From assembly GCA_963760715.1 (NCBI GenBank), contig CAVXDY010000007.1, positions 868,001-932,000 of the forward strand: a stretch of DNA of 64,000 bases. Reading direction: 5' to 3'. Source of the DNA: CAVXDY01 sp963760715. GTDB taxonomy: Bacteria > Actinomycetota > Thermoleophilia > Miltoncostaeales > Miltoncostaeaceae. Position numbers and translations under genes: made by a program. Below the pieces are notes generated by a model. It saw only the letters and a program-made list of their open reading frames with translations. It had not been told where the DNA came from and did not search any database. Numbering within the stretch: the stretch's first letter is position 1; every line of letters begins with the position of its first letter. Shown here in pieces: positions 8,621 to 16,994 of this stretch.

Positions 8621-9838
8621 CCACCGTCGAGCGCGACCCGCGGCTCCAGGTCGACCCCGAGGGCGTCCGCGGGCTGTGGACCCGCTTCACCCGCCGCGTG
8701 CGCCAGGGGGAGCTCGGCTCGCTGCCGGTCATCATCGGCCTGGTCGTGATCTGGCTCTACTTCTCATTGTCCGAGGAGAACTTCCTCACCGCGGGCAACC
8801 TCACCAACCTCATGCTCCAGATCACGGCCGTCGGCATCATCGCGGTGGGCGTCGTGCTGGTGCTGCTGCTGGGCGAGATCGACCTCTCGGTCGGCGTCGT
8901 CGGCGGCCTCGCGGCGGCCGTCATGGCGGTGCTGAACACCAAGCACGACTGGGTCGGGTGGGCCGCCATCCTGGCGGCGGTCCTGGTGGGAACCGCGATC
9001 GGTCTCTTCCAGGGCTCCTTCGTCACCTTCTTCCAGGTGCCCTCGTTCGTCGTGACCCTGGCCGGCCTCCTGGCCTTCCAGGGGGTGCTGCTCTACGTGC
9101 TCGGCAACACCGGCACGGTCAACCTCAACGACAGCACGATCGTGGACCTGGCCAACACGTTCTATTCCGACGACCGTCGGCTGGATCATCGCGGTGGTGA
9201 TCCTGGTGCCCTATGTGCTCCTGACGCTCTGGGGGTACCGGCGACGAGCGGCCTCGGGCCTCGAGACCACCCCGATCCTGCTCTTGGGCCTTCAGATGGC
9301 CGTGGTCATCGTGGGCGTGCTGGTGGTCGTGGCCGTGCTCAACGACGACCGCGGCGTCCCGCTGGCCACGCTGATCTTCCTGGGCGTCCTGTTGGTGATG
9401 GACTTCGTCACCCGCCGGACGACCTTCGGCCGTCACATCTACGCGGTCGGCGGAAACGCCGAGGCGGCCCGCCGGTCGGGCATCTCGCTCACCCGGGTCC
9501 GCCTGATCGTCTTCGCGCTGTGCTCCACCCTCGCGGCGATCGGCGGGATCATGGCGGCGTCGCGGCTGTTCGCCGTCAACCAGGCCTCGGGCGGCGGTGA
9601 CCTCCTCCTGAACGCCATCGCGGCCGCCGTCATCGGCGGCACGAGCCTCTTCGGCGGGCGCGGCACCGTCTGGTCGGCCCTGCTGGGCGCGCTCGTGATC
9701 GGGTCGATCTCCAACGGCATGGACCTGAAGGCCCTCGACTCCGACGTCAAGTTCATGGTCACCGGCGCGGTGCTTCTCCTGGCCGTCACGCTGGACGCCA
9801 CCGCCCGGCGAGGGCGCAAGTCGGCGGGTCGCGCCTGA
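8617..9838 (+). CDS. Sugar ABC transporter permease (XylH-like), frameshifted as read
   Basis: BPD_transp_2 family membrane subunit with 8-10 hydrophobic helices. The family signature VVLVLLLGEIDLSVGVVGG and the second-half FGRHIYAVGGNAEAARRSGI are clear. The frame breaks at 9174-9175: deleting one C turns DDRRLDH into DDVGWIIAVVILVPY and restores 406 aa ending at 9838. This is the second +1 break in the same operon, after the binding protein. The gene overlaps the upstream ATPase stop by 4 nt. Xylose-type specificity is inferred from the binding protein and the divergent ROK regulator. Confidence 0.82.
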
Positions 9839-9869
9839 CCGAGCGTGGGGACCCCGGGCCGGCGGCGGC

Positions 9870-11054
9870 TCAGCAGGCCGCGACGGCCCGGGGCGCGGCG
9901 GGGGAGGGGGAGGGCGCCGGCCGGGCGTAGCCGGCCAGCAGGGCCACGGCCAGGACCATGCCGCACACGATCCCGAGCGCGGCGGGAAGCCCGATCACCT
10001 CGGCCGCGAAGCCCACGACCGGCGGCCCCGCCATCAGGCCGAAGTAACCGAGCCAGCCGACCATGGCGATGCCCTGGCCGCTCGGCACGCCCGGCGTCGT
10101 GCCCCCGGCGCGGAAGACCACCGGCACGACCGGTGCGACCCCCGCCCCGAGCAGGGCGAAGCCCACGATCCCCGCGGCGGGGTGGCCGATGACGAGCGCC
10201 GTGGCGAGACCGGCTCCCGCCACGAGCCCGCAGCGCACCAGGAGACCGGACGGCCCCCATCGCACGGTCAGGCGGTCGCCCACGAGGCGGCCGGCGGCCA
10301 TCGTGAGGGCGTAGGCGGCGAACGCGACCGCCGCGAGGCCGGCGCCGGCGCCGAGCGAGTCCTTGAGGTAGACGGCGCTCCAGTCGGCGGCGACGCCCTC
10401 GGCGAAGAGCGAGCAGAAGGCGATCAGGCCGAGCATGGCCACGCGCCGGGAGGGCATCCGCAGCGCGGGCAGGGGCGGGGCGGTGTCCTCGCCGGCGGGC
10501 AGCAGCCGGCGCGTCAGCGCGAGGGCGACCGCACAGGCGGCGAGGGGCACGACGACCAGGTGCAGGCGCACGTCAAGGCCGGCGGCGGCCAGCAGACCGC
10601 CGAGCGCGGCGCCCACGAGGCCGCCGATGCTCCACCCGGCGTGGAACGACGAGAGGATGGGTCGCCCGTAGCGTCCCTCGAGGGCGACCCCGTGGGCGTT
10701 CATGGCCACGTCGAGCCCCGCGTTGGCCGCGCCGAGGAGGAACGCGGCGACGATCAGGCTCGCGAGGCTCGGAGCGAGGGCCATGAGCCCGATCCCGACC
10801 GCGTCGAGCACCAGGGCGACCCGCGTGACGGGCCGGCTGCCCAGGGTGGCGATCAGGCGCCCGACCAGCGGGAAGGCGCACAGCGAGCCCACGGCGACGA
10901 ACAGCAGGGCCACGCCGAGGGCCCCGTCGCTGAGCCCCAGGCGGTCCTTGATGGCGGGCACGCGCGCGGCGAGCGTGCCGAAGAAGATGCCGTTCGCGAC
11001 GAAGGCGGCCGTCAGGGCGGCGCGCGCGCGGGCCTCGGACGAGCGGCCCCTCAC
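9870..11054 (-). CDS. MFS transporter, YbjJ/FucP-like
   Basis: 394 aa with about 12 hydrophobic helices. Helix 1 contains FVANGIFFGTLAARVPAIKD and the C-half shows YFGLMAGPPVVGFAAE, a pattern seen in the YbjJ-like MFS branch. Transport substrate unknown. The GTG start at 11054 overlaps the stop of the DeoR-domain gene (GTGA), so expression is coupled to it. It is convergent with the sugar permease; the 31-bp gap between them holds no clear terminator. Confidence 0.8.
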   Translation of the reverse strand: MRGRSSEARARAALTAAFVANGIFFGTLAARVPAIKDRLGLSDGALGVALLFVAVGSLCAFPLVGRLIATLGSRPVTRVALVLDAVGIGLMALAPSLASLIVAAFLLGAANAGLDVAMNAHGVALEGRYGRPILSSFHAGWSIGGLVGAALGGLLAAAGLDVRLHLVVVPLAACAVALALTRRLLPAGEDTAPPLPALRMPSRRVAMLGLIAFCSLFAEGVAADWSAVYLKDSLGAGAGLAAVAFAAYALTMAAGRLVGDRLTVRWGPSGLLVRCGLVAGAGLATALVIGHPAAGIVGFALLGAGVAPVVPVVFRAGGTTPGVPSGQGIAMVGWLGYFGLMAGPPVVGFAAEVIGLPAALGIVCGMVLAVALLAGYARPAPSPSPAAPRAVAAC

Positions 11055-11497
11055 GCGCGGACCACCTCGACGCCGGCGGCGCGGGCGGCCGCGAGCACCT
11101 CCGCCGGGCCGGAGCCGTCGGTCACGAGGTGGGTCAGGTCGCCGAGCGCGCCCACGACGAAGGGCCCGGCGCCGCCGAGCTTGCCGGCGCTCGCGAGCGC
11201 GACCACCTGCGCCGAGCAGTCGATCATCGCGCGCTTGACGTGGCGCTCCTCGAGGCCGGTCGTGGTGATCCCGATCTCCGGGTGCAGCGCGCAGACGCCC
11301 AGGTAGCAGAGGTCCGCCCGCACCGACCGGATGGCCTCGACGGCGGCCGCGCCCACCGCGACGAGCATCTCCTTGTCGAGCTCCCCGCCCACCACGCAGA
11401 CGCGCAGCCCCGGGTGGTTGACCAGCGCGAGGGCGATCGGGGGGCTGTTGGTGAGCACCGTGGCCCGGAGGCCGGGCGCGAGGTGGCGCGCCACCAT
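11051..11497 (-). CDS. DeoR-type sensor domain lacking the DNA-binding half
   Basis: 148 aa from ATG. The sequence matches the C-terminal half of DeoR regulators (sugar-phosphate-isomerase-like sensor): TVLTNSPPIALALV, VVGGELD, DLCYLGVCALHPEIGITTTGLEE and ASAGKLG. The normal N-terminal HTH (about 60 aa) and the GKRVIA-like linker are absent; the upstream DNA belongs to the divergent Gfo/Idh gene. It is therefore either a 5'-truncated remnant kept for translational coupling to the MFS gene, or a DNA-binding-less sensor. No start signal is convincing. Confidence 0.65.
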   Translation of the reverse strand: MVARHLAPGLRATVLTNSPPIALALVNHPGLRVCVVGGELDKEMLVAVGAAAVEAIRSVRADLCYLGVCALHPEIGITTTGLEERHVKRAMIDCSAQVVALASAGKLGGAGPFVVGALGDLTHLVTDGSGPAEVLAAARAAGVEVVRA

Positions 11498-11556
11498 GCA
11501 GTAAACGGCATAAGCGTGCAAATAGCCGCAGGCCTCCCGCGGGCCCGGCGCGCTGC

Positions 11557-11562
11557 GATGAT
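11557..11562 (+). promoter_or_regulatory. -10 element GATGAT, leaderless layout
   Basis: GATGAT is followed by 7 nt and GTG at 11570. The same hexamer and spacing precede the AcuC-like gene at 41776. This favours GTG 11570 over ATG 11558 as the start codon. Confidence 0.4.
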
Positions 11563-11569
11563 CGCCCGC

Positions 11570-12619
11570 GTGCCCTCCTCGGACCTCCGCGTCGCCATCC
11601 TCGGGTACGGCCTCGCCGGCCGCGTCTTCCACGCGCCGCTGGTCGCGGCCACCGAGGGGATGCGGGTCGCCGCGATCGTCACGTCCGACCCGACCCGCCG
11701 CGCGGCGGCGGCGCGCGACCATCCCGGCGCGCGGCTGGTGGGGCGGGCGGACGAGCTGTGGGAGGCGGCCGGGGAGCTGGACCTGGTGGTCGTGGCCACC
11801 CCGAACCGGGAGCACGTGCCCCAGGCCCGCGCGGCCCTGCGGGCGGGGCTGCCGGCGGTGGTCGACAAGCCGCTGGCCGCGACCGGCCGCGACGGCCGGG
11901 ATCTGGCGGACGAGGCCGCGCGCCGGGGCCTGATGCTCACCGTGTTCCAGAACCGGCGCTGGGACGGTGACTTCCTCACGGTCCGGCGACTGCTGGCCGA
12001 GTCCGCGCTGGGGCGCCCGGTCCGGCTGGAGTCCCGCTTCGATCGCTGGCGGCCGCGGGTGGCCGCCGGCGCCTGGCGCGAGGGACCCGACCCCCGCGAC
12101 GCGGGCGGGCTCCTGGCCGACCTCGGCAGCCACCTGATCGATCAGGCCATCCAGCTCTTCGGCCCGCCGGTGCGCGTGTACGCGGAGGTCAACCGCCGGC
12201 GCGAGGGCGCCGAGGTGGACGACGACGTGTTCGTGGCGCTCACCCACCCCGGCGGCGAGCGCAGCCACCTGTGGGCGACCATGCTCGGCGCCGCGGACGC
12301 GCCGCGGTTCCGGGCCGTGGGCCTGGACGGGACCTACGAGTCCCACGGCCTCGACGGCCAGGAGGCGGCGCTGGCCGCGGGCGTGCGGCCCGGGGGGCCG
12401 GGGTGGGGCCGCGCGCCCGAGGAGTCGTGGGGGCGGCTGTGGGACGGGACGGGCTCGCGGGCCGTGCCCACCGAGCCGGGCGACTACCCCGCCTTCTACG
12501 CCGGCGTCGTGCGCTGCCTGCGCGACGGGGCCCCGCCGCCGGTGGACCCCCGCGACGCGGTCGCGGTGCTGGAGGTCATCGAGGCGGCCCGGGACGACGC
12601 GGCGCGGAGCTCTCCGTGA
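11570..12619 (+). CDS. Gfo/Idh/MocA-family oxidoreductase
   Basis: 349 aa from GTG 11570; an in-frame ATG at 11558 would add four residues. The Rossmann motif is VAILGYGLAGRVFHAPLV, and the conserved second-strand VVVATPNREHVP and VVDKPLA (the family EKP-like catalytic Lys) follow. The C-terminal dehydrogenase domain has GGLLADLGSHLIDQA, where His is the likely catalytic acid. It is probably an NAD(P)-dependent sugar or polyol dehydrogenase. It is divergent from the DeoR/MFS pair, which is consistent with carbohydrate use, but the substrate is unknown. Confidence 0.88.
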   Translation: MPSSDLRVAILGYGLAGRVFHAPLVAATEGMRVAAIVTSDPTRRAAAARDHPGARLVGRADELWEAAGELDLVVVATPNREHVPQARAALRAGLPAVVDKPLAATGRDGRDLADEAARRGLMLTVFQNRRWDGDFLTVRRLLAESALGRPVRLESRFDRWRPRVAAGAWREGPDPRDAGGLLADLGSHLIDQAIQLFGPPVRVYAEVNRRREGAEVDDDVFVALTHPGGERSHLWATMLGAADAPRFRAVGLDGTYESHGLDGQEAALAAGVRPGGPGWGRAPEESWGRLWDGTGSRAVPTEPGDYPAFYAGVVRCLRDGAPPPVDPRDAVAVLEVIEAARDDAARSSP

Positions 12620-12788
12620 TCTCGTCGTCGGGCGCGAGCCGGCGGCGCTCGAGGCGCAGGGCCCACTCCTCGGGCAGAACCGGCCAGCGGGCGAGCATCT
12701 CGGCGTGGCGCAGGTACCAGATGAGGTCCGCGCGGGCGCGCAGGCGCGGGTCGTCGCGGGGCTCGGGGGGAGGCGAGGCGGGCGTCAC
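12576..12788 (-). CDS. Small hypothetical protein
   Basis: 70 aa, GTG start. I do not recognise a family. The centre (RARADLIWYLRHAEMLARW, then EEWALRLERRRL) looks like a real amphipathic helical segment, while the C-terminus overlaps the 3' end of the convergent oxidoreductase by 44 nt. Support comes from AACATT placed exactly 6 nt before GTG, the local leaderless pattern, and from that hexamer lying in one arm of a conserved inverted repeat. It could still be spurious. Confidence 0.45.
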   Translation of the reverse strand: MTPASPPPEPRDDPRLRARADLIWYLRHAEMLARWPVLPEEWALRLERRRLAPDDEITESSAPRRPGPPR

Positions 12789-12791
12789 CCC

Positions 12792-12832
12792 CCGAATGTT
12801 GCCCCGTATGCCGCTCCCCGGGTAACATTCGG
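12792..12832. promoter_or_regulatory. 13-bp inverted repeat between small ORF and korAB
   Basis: CCGAATGTTGCCC (12792-12804) and GGGTAACATTCGG (12820-12832) are inverted copies with one mismatch and a 15-nt loop. Each arm, read outward, places an AACAT(T) -10-like hexamer for the gene on that side: leaderless for the small minus-strand ORF, and a long 5' leader (about 140 nt) for korA. It could be a pair of operator half-sites, twin divergent promoters, or a hairpin; no U-tract follows. Confidence 0.5.
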
Positions 12833-12974
12833 CGACCGTCCGCCGGCCGGGCGGTCACGCGGGTCACCACGAGGGGACCGGCGAGACCGCTCGAGGTAAG
12901 CGGGCGCCATGGGGGCTCCTGGGGCGATCTGCGGCCGCACGGCGGGAACGCGATCAAAGATCTGGGAGGACGGC

Positions 12975-14690
12975 GTGGGGGCACGAAAGAGCGTGGTGAT
13001 CCGGCTTGCCGGGGAGTCCGGCGAGGGGGTCATCTCGTCCGGGGACATCCTCACGCAGGCGGCCGCGCGGGGCGGCTACTGGACGCAGACGTTCCGGACG
13101 TACCCGGCCGAGATCAAGGGCGGGCCGTGCATGTACCAGGTGCGCATGGGCGACGAGCCCATCTACAGCCACGGCAAGCTCGTCGACCTGCTGGTCTGCT
13201 TCAACCAGGAGGCCTGGACCCTCCACTGGGACTCGCTCTCCCCCGAGGGCGTCATCCTCTACGACGAGACCGCCGTGGAGATCTCTGAGGAGTTCCTCCA
13301 CCGGGCGCGCCCGGTGCGGATGGAGAAGCTCGCCAAGGAGATCGGCGGCTCGCTCCGCGCGAAGAACATGGTGGCCGTGGGGGCCGTGGCGGGGGTCATC
13401 GCCTTCAACACCGCGCCCATCGAGGAGCTGGTGCTCCGCCGGTACGCCCACAAGCAGGGCGTCGCCGAGGCCAACATCGCGGCCCTCCGCGCCGGCGGCG
13501 ACGAGAGCGGCGACCTCAAGGCCTCGCTGGCGATCGTGGAGCCGGTGGAGGTCGAGGAGGACCGGATCCTGATGTCCGGGAACCAGGCGATCGCCGTGGG
13601 CGCCATCGCGGCCGGCCTGACCTACTTCGCCGGCTACCCGATCACCCCGGCGTCCGACATCCTCGAGTGGCTGTCGGCCAAGCTGCCCCAGGTGGGCGGG
13701 CTGACCATCCAGTGCGAGGACGAGATCGCCTCGATCTGCTCCGTGCTCGGCGCCTCGTTCACCGGCGCCAAGGCGATGACGGCCACCTCCGGCCCGGGCC
13801 TCTCGCTGATGACCGAGGTGCTGGGGTACGCCGGCACGGCCGAGATCCCCTGCGTGATCATCGACGCGCAGCGCGGCGGCCCCTCCACCGGCCTCCCGAC
13901 CAAGACCGAGCAGTCCGACCTGCAGCACGCCCTCTACGGCGGCCACGGCGAGGCGCCGCGGGTCGTGATCGCTCCGATCACGGTGGAGGACTGCTTCTGG
14001 TCGACCATCGACGCCTTCAACTACTCGGAGCGCTTCCAGGTACCGGTGATCCTGCTGACCGACCAGGGGCTCGCCACCCGCATGGAGGTCATCCACAAGC
14101 CCGACACCTCCCGCGTGGAGCTGTGGGAGCGCAAGACCTCTGCGGGCCTGAACGGCGACTACAAGCGCTACGCCTACACCGACGACTCGGTCTCGCCCAT
14201 GGGGATCCCCGGCGAGGAGGGCGGCCAGTACGTCTCCACCGGCATCGAGCACGACGAGTACGGCCACCCGGGCTACACCCCCGAGATCCACATCGGGATG
14301 CAGACCAAGCGCTGGGCCAAGCTGGCTCCGCTCGCCAACGGCCTCGCCCGCAACGAGCTCTACGGCGACGAGCAGCCCGACATCGCGATCATCGGCTTCG
14401 GCTCCACCTACGGGGCCGTGCGCGAGGCCGTCGCCGCGCTCCGCGAGCGGGGGCTGTCGGTGGGCGCGTTCTACCCGCGCGTGCTCGGCCCGTTCCCGGC
14501 CGAGAGGGTCAAGCACTTCGCGGCCAACGCCACCCGGGTGGTGGTGCCCGAGGTGAACTTCACCGGGCAGCTCGCGCGCCTGGTGCGCTCCGAGTGCGGC
14601 CTCGTGGTCGAGAGTCACCCCAAGTGCGACGGCCTGCCCTTCACGGCCGAGGACATCCAGGACCTCATCTCCGAAAGGATCTCCCGTTGA
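12975..14690 (+). CDS. korA: 2-oxoglutarate:ferredoxin oxidoreductase subunit alpha
   Basis: 571 aa from GTG 12975, chosen for GGGAGGA 4 nt upstream; an ATG at 12909 would add 22 poorly conserved residues. The protein is a gamma-alpha fusion: residues 1-190 form the gamma domain (RLAGESGEGVISSGD), then the alpha PFOR domain starts around 205 (GYPITPASDILEW, TSGPGLSLMTE) and a C-terminal transketolase-like domain ends it. With KorB it oxidatively decarboxylates 2-oxoglutarate to succinyl-CoA, reducing ferredoxin. It can replace the 2-oxoglutarate dehydrogenase complex in actinobacteria. Confidence 0.93.
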   Translation: MGARKSVVIRLAGESGEGVISSGDILTQAAARGGYWTQTFRTYPAEIKGGPCMYQVRMGDEPIYSHGKLVDLLVCFNQEAWTLHWDSLSPEGVILYDETAVEISEEFLHRARPVRMEKLAKEIGGSLRAKNMVAVGAVAGVIAFNTAPIEELVLRRYAHKQGVAEANIAALRAGGDESGDLKASLAIVEPVEVEEDRILMSGNQAIAVGAIAAGLTYFAGYPITPASDILEWLSAKLPQVGGLTIQCEDEIASICSVLGASFTGAKAMTATSGPGLSLMTEVLGYAGTAEIPCVIIDAQRGGPSTGLPTKTEQSDLQHALYGGHGEAPRVVIAPITVEDCFWSTIDAFNYSERFQVPVILLTDQGLATRMEVIHKPDTSRVELWERKTSAGLNGDYKRYAYTDDSVSPMGIPGEEGGQYVSTGIEHDEYGHPGYTPEIHIGMQTKRWAKLAPLANGLARNELYGDEQPDIAIIGFGSTYGAVREAVAALRERGLSVGAFYPRVLGPFPAERVKHFAANATRVVVPEVNFTGQLARLVRSECGLVVESHPKCDGLPFTAEDIQDLISERISR

Positions 14691-15565
14691 GCACCGACGC
14701 GGCCAAGCGCAAGCCCTCCGACTACAAGTCGGACCTGAAGCCGATCTGGTGCCCGGGCTGCGGCGACTTCGGCGTGCTCGCCTCCCTCTACCGCGCCTTC
14801 GCGGAGCTCGACCTCGACCCCGTTCGCACCGTGGTGGTGTCGGGCATCGGCTGCTCCAGCCGCCTGCCGGGATTCGTCACGACCTACGGCTTCCACTCCC
14901 TCCACGGGCGCCCGCTCCCGGTGGCCATGGGCGTGAAGCTCGCCAACCCGGACCTCAACGTCATCGCGGTGGGTGGCGACGGTGACGGCTTCGCCATCGG
15001 CGCCGGCCACTTCCCGCACGCCGCGCGGCGCAACGTGGACATCACCTACCTGGTCATGGACAACGAGATCTACGGGCTCACCAAGGGCCAGGTATCGCCG
15101 ACGTCGCTGACCGACCAGAAGGCGCCGTCCACGCCGTGGGGCAACCTCGAGACCCCGCTCAACACGCTCGCCTTCGCCGTGGCCTCCGGGGCGTCCTTCG
15201 TCGCCCGCGGCGCCTCGTTCAACACCAAGGCGCTCACCGAGCTGATCGTGCAGGCGATGGAGCACCGGGGGTTCAGCTACATCGACGCGCTCTCGCCCTG
15301 CGTGGTGTTCAACAACCACCAGGAGGAGTGGAAGGAGACGGTCACCGAGGTGGCCCCCGACCACGACGTCACCGACAAGACGGCGGCCTTCGACCTGGCC
15401 CTGCGGGGCGGGTTCAAGCTGGGGATCCTCTACCGCGAGCAGCGCGCGACGCAGACCGAGAAGTACCGGGCCATGATCGACGCCGCCAAGACGAGCGACG
15501 TCGACGCCATGCTCGAGGCCTTCAGCGCCCGCAAGGGCGCGGCGATCGGGAAGCCGGCCCTCTAA
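14687..15565 (+). CDS. korB: 2-oxoglutarate:ferredoxin oxidoreductase subunit beta
   Basis: 292 aa, TTG start overlapping the korA stop (TTGA) with AAAGGA upstream. The TPP-binding half: WCPGCGDFGVLASL supplies two of the Fe-S/TPP-region Cys residues, and GGDGDGFAIGAGHF with MDNEIYGLTKGQ forms the GDG...N pyrophosphate/Mg motif. It forms the active heterodimer with KorA. No ferredoxin gene is adjacent, so the electron acceptor is encoded elsewhere. Confidence 0.95.
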   Translation: MSTDAAKRKPSDYKSDLKPIWCPGCGDFGVLASLYRAFAELDLDPVRTVVVSGIGCSSRLPGFVTTYGFHSLHGRPLPVAMGVKLANPDLNVIAVGGDGDGFAIGAGHFPHAARRNVDITYLVMDNEIYGLTKGQVSPTSLTDQKAPSTPWGNLETPLNTLAFAVASGASFVARGASFNTKALTELIVQAMEHRGFSYIDALSPCVVFNNHQEEWKETVTEVAPDHDVTDKTAAFDLALRGGFKLGILYREQRATQTEKYRAMIDAAKTSDVDAMLEAFSARKGAAIGKPAL

Positions 15566-15572
15566 GGCGGTT

Positions 15573-16523
15573 TCAGAAGTCGTCCGGACGCTTCTGCGTG
15601 TCGTCCGGTGCGGTCGTGAGGCGCGCCGCGCTTTCGCTCTCGCTCACTACGAAGCGCGCGAAGTCGGCCTGCGTCATGCTCATCGGAGTGGCTCCATGAT
15701 TCACGAACCAGTCCTGCAGTTCCGGCTCAGAGAGCACCCGGGCAATGTCCTCCGCGAGCTTGTGGACCACTCCGTCCGGAGTGCCGCCCGGCGCCCATAT
15801 CCCGTACCAGATCGGGTAGTCGAAGCCGGCCACGCCAGCATCCGCGATCGTGGGCACCTCCGGCAGTGCGCGCGAGCGCTGCGCGCCGCTCACGCCCAGC
15901 GCAAGGAGCCTGCCCTCGCGCAGATGGGGAAGCACGGGCGGGATGGGCGAAAGGGCGTAGCTGGTGTGCCCCGCGATTGTGTTGGCGATCGTGTCGGCGA
16001 TCGCGTCGGTCCCTCGGGCAGGGACGTGCATTGCCTTGATGCCGGCCTCGAGGTTGAATTTCTCGACCCCCAAGTGCGTGCCGGTACCGATCCCTGAGGA
16101 GCCGAACCTCAGTTCTCCCGGCTTCCGCTTCGCCACCGCAATAAGCTCGCCGACGGTACTGACCGCGGCCGGCTTGCCTGCGACGAGCACGTAGGACTGA
16201 CTGCTCAGCGGAGCGACCGGGATGAAGTCCCTCAACGGGTCATAGGGGAGATCTGTCAAGAGCGCAGCGCTGATTGCATGAGCGTTGGTGTTGACGAGCA
16301 ACGTGTAACCGTCGCACGGTGCCTTCGCCACCAGGGCCGGCCCCGCGGTGCTGCCCGCACCGGGGTGGTTCTCAACTGTCACGGGCTGGCCCCAAAGATC
16401 AGAGAGCTTGTCGGTAACGGCGAGGGCGAGCACCTCCACCCCGCCGCCCGCGCCGAACGGCTCGATGACGCGCACGGGCTTGTTCGGATAGTTGAGCTCT
16501 GGCGGGACGGGTGTGGCTTGCAC
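15573..16523 (-). CDS. Tripartite tricarboxylate transporter (TctC/Bug) binding protein, no signal peptide
   Basis: 316 aa. Bug-fold landmarks are clear: YPNKPVRVIEPFGAGGGVEVLA, VENHPGAGSTAG, GSSGIGTGTHLG and LPEVPTIADAGV. Family members are normally exported and end near residue 330; this one starts directly at the mature domain (GTG, CAGGGGG upstream) with no hydrophobic signal. No TctA or TctB membrane partners are nearby. Codon choice is visibly less GC-biased than in neighbours (many third-position A/T), suggesting acquisition. It may be cytoplasmic or non-functional. Confidence 0.8.
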   Translation of the reverse strand: MQATPVPPELNYPNKPVRVIEPFGAGGGVEVLALAVTDKLSDLWGQPVTVENHPGAGSTAGPALVAKAPCDGYTLLVNTNAHAISAALLTDLPYDPLRDFIPVAPLSSQSYVLVAGKPAAVSTVGELIAVAKRKPGELRFGSSGIGTGTHLGVEKFNLEAGIKAMHVPARGTDAIADTIANTIAGHTSYALSPIPPVLPHLREGRLLALGVSGAQRSRALPEVPTIADAGVAGFDYPIWYGIWAPGGTPDGVVHKLAEDIARVLSEPELQDWFVNHGATPMSMTQADFARFVVSESESAARLTTAPDDTQKRPDDF

Positions 16524-16738
16524 GGGTGCCCCCTGAGAATCGCCCTTCCATCGCCGCCGGGACTATCTCGACGGCTCGCGGAACAGCAGGCCGACGCTAC
16601 TGGTCCTCGATCAATCTCGACAACGCTCTCCTGCACAGGAGGAGCGTGCACCGGGCTTGCTGCGTTCAATGTGGGATGCGCCGCCAGCAGATCAGTGCGC
16701 ATCCAAGGCTCAGGAGCGCCTGGTGAATGCTCGCATAG

Positions 16739-16930
16739 CGAGTGGAGGACGCCCGATGCTTCGTCGAGCGGCTGCGGAGCACCTCGTCGAATCCGGTCGT
16801 CTACGCGGAGCTGCCCGGGGCGCAGTACACGTTCGACCTCTTCCACTCCATTCGCTTCGAGACGGTTGTCGATGCGGTCGAGGCCTTCGCCGCCTGGGTG
16901 CGCTCGACGCGGGTGAGGTCGCGCGCGGAG
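16739..16930 (+). pseudogene. Remnant: C-terminus of an alpha/beta hydrolase (esterase)
   Basis: One frame reads VEDARCFVERLRSTSS, then PVVYAELPGAQYTFDLFHS and VVDAVEAFAAWVRS. This is the end of a hormone-sensitive-lipase-like esterase, with the catalytic His replaced in GAQYTF (usually GAQHAF). A TAG stands just before this segment (16737-16739 region) and no N-terminal domain is present. The DNA from 16524 to about 16735 shows nothing I can identify. Together with the orphan TctC gene this looks like the scar of an acquired, decayed segment. Confidence 0.5.
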
Positions 16931-16994
16931 GGGCAGGAGGGCGAGGCTCACCCGCCGAGCGGGCCTCCCGGCGGGGGCCACCACTCCGGTCGCG

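Noticed and set aside
12954..14618. Long open frame antisense to korA (and similar ones at 2255-3547, 30075-32792, 52445-53920, 57007-58959)
   Set aside because: High-GC codon bias leaves antisense frames open; their translations are low-complexity Arg/Gly/His/Val-rich and match no family.
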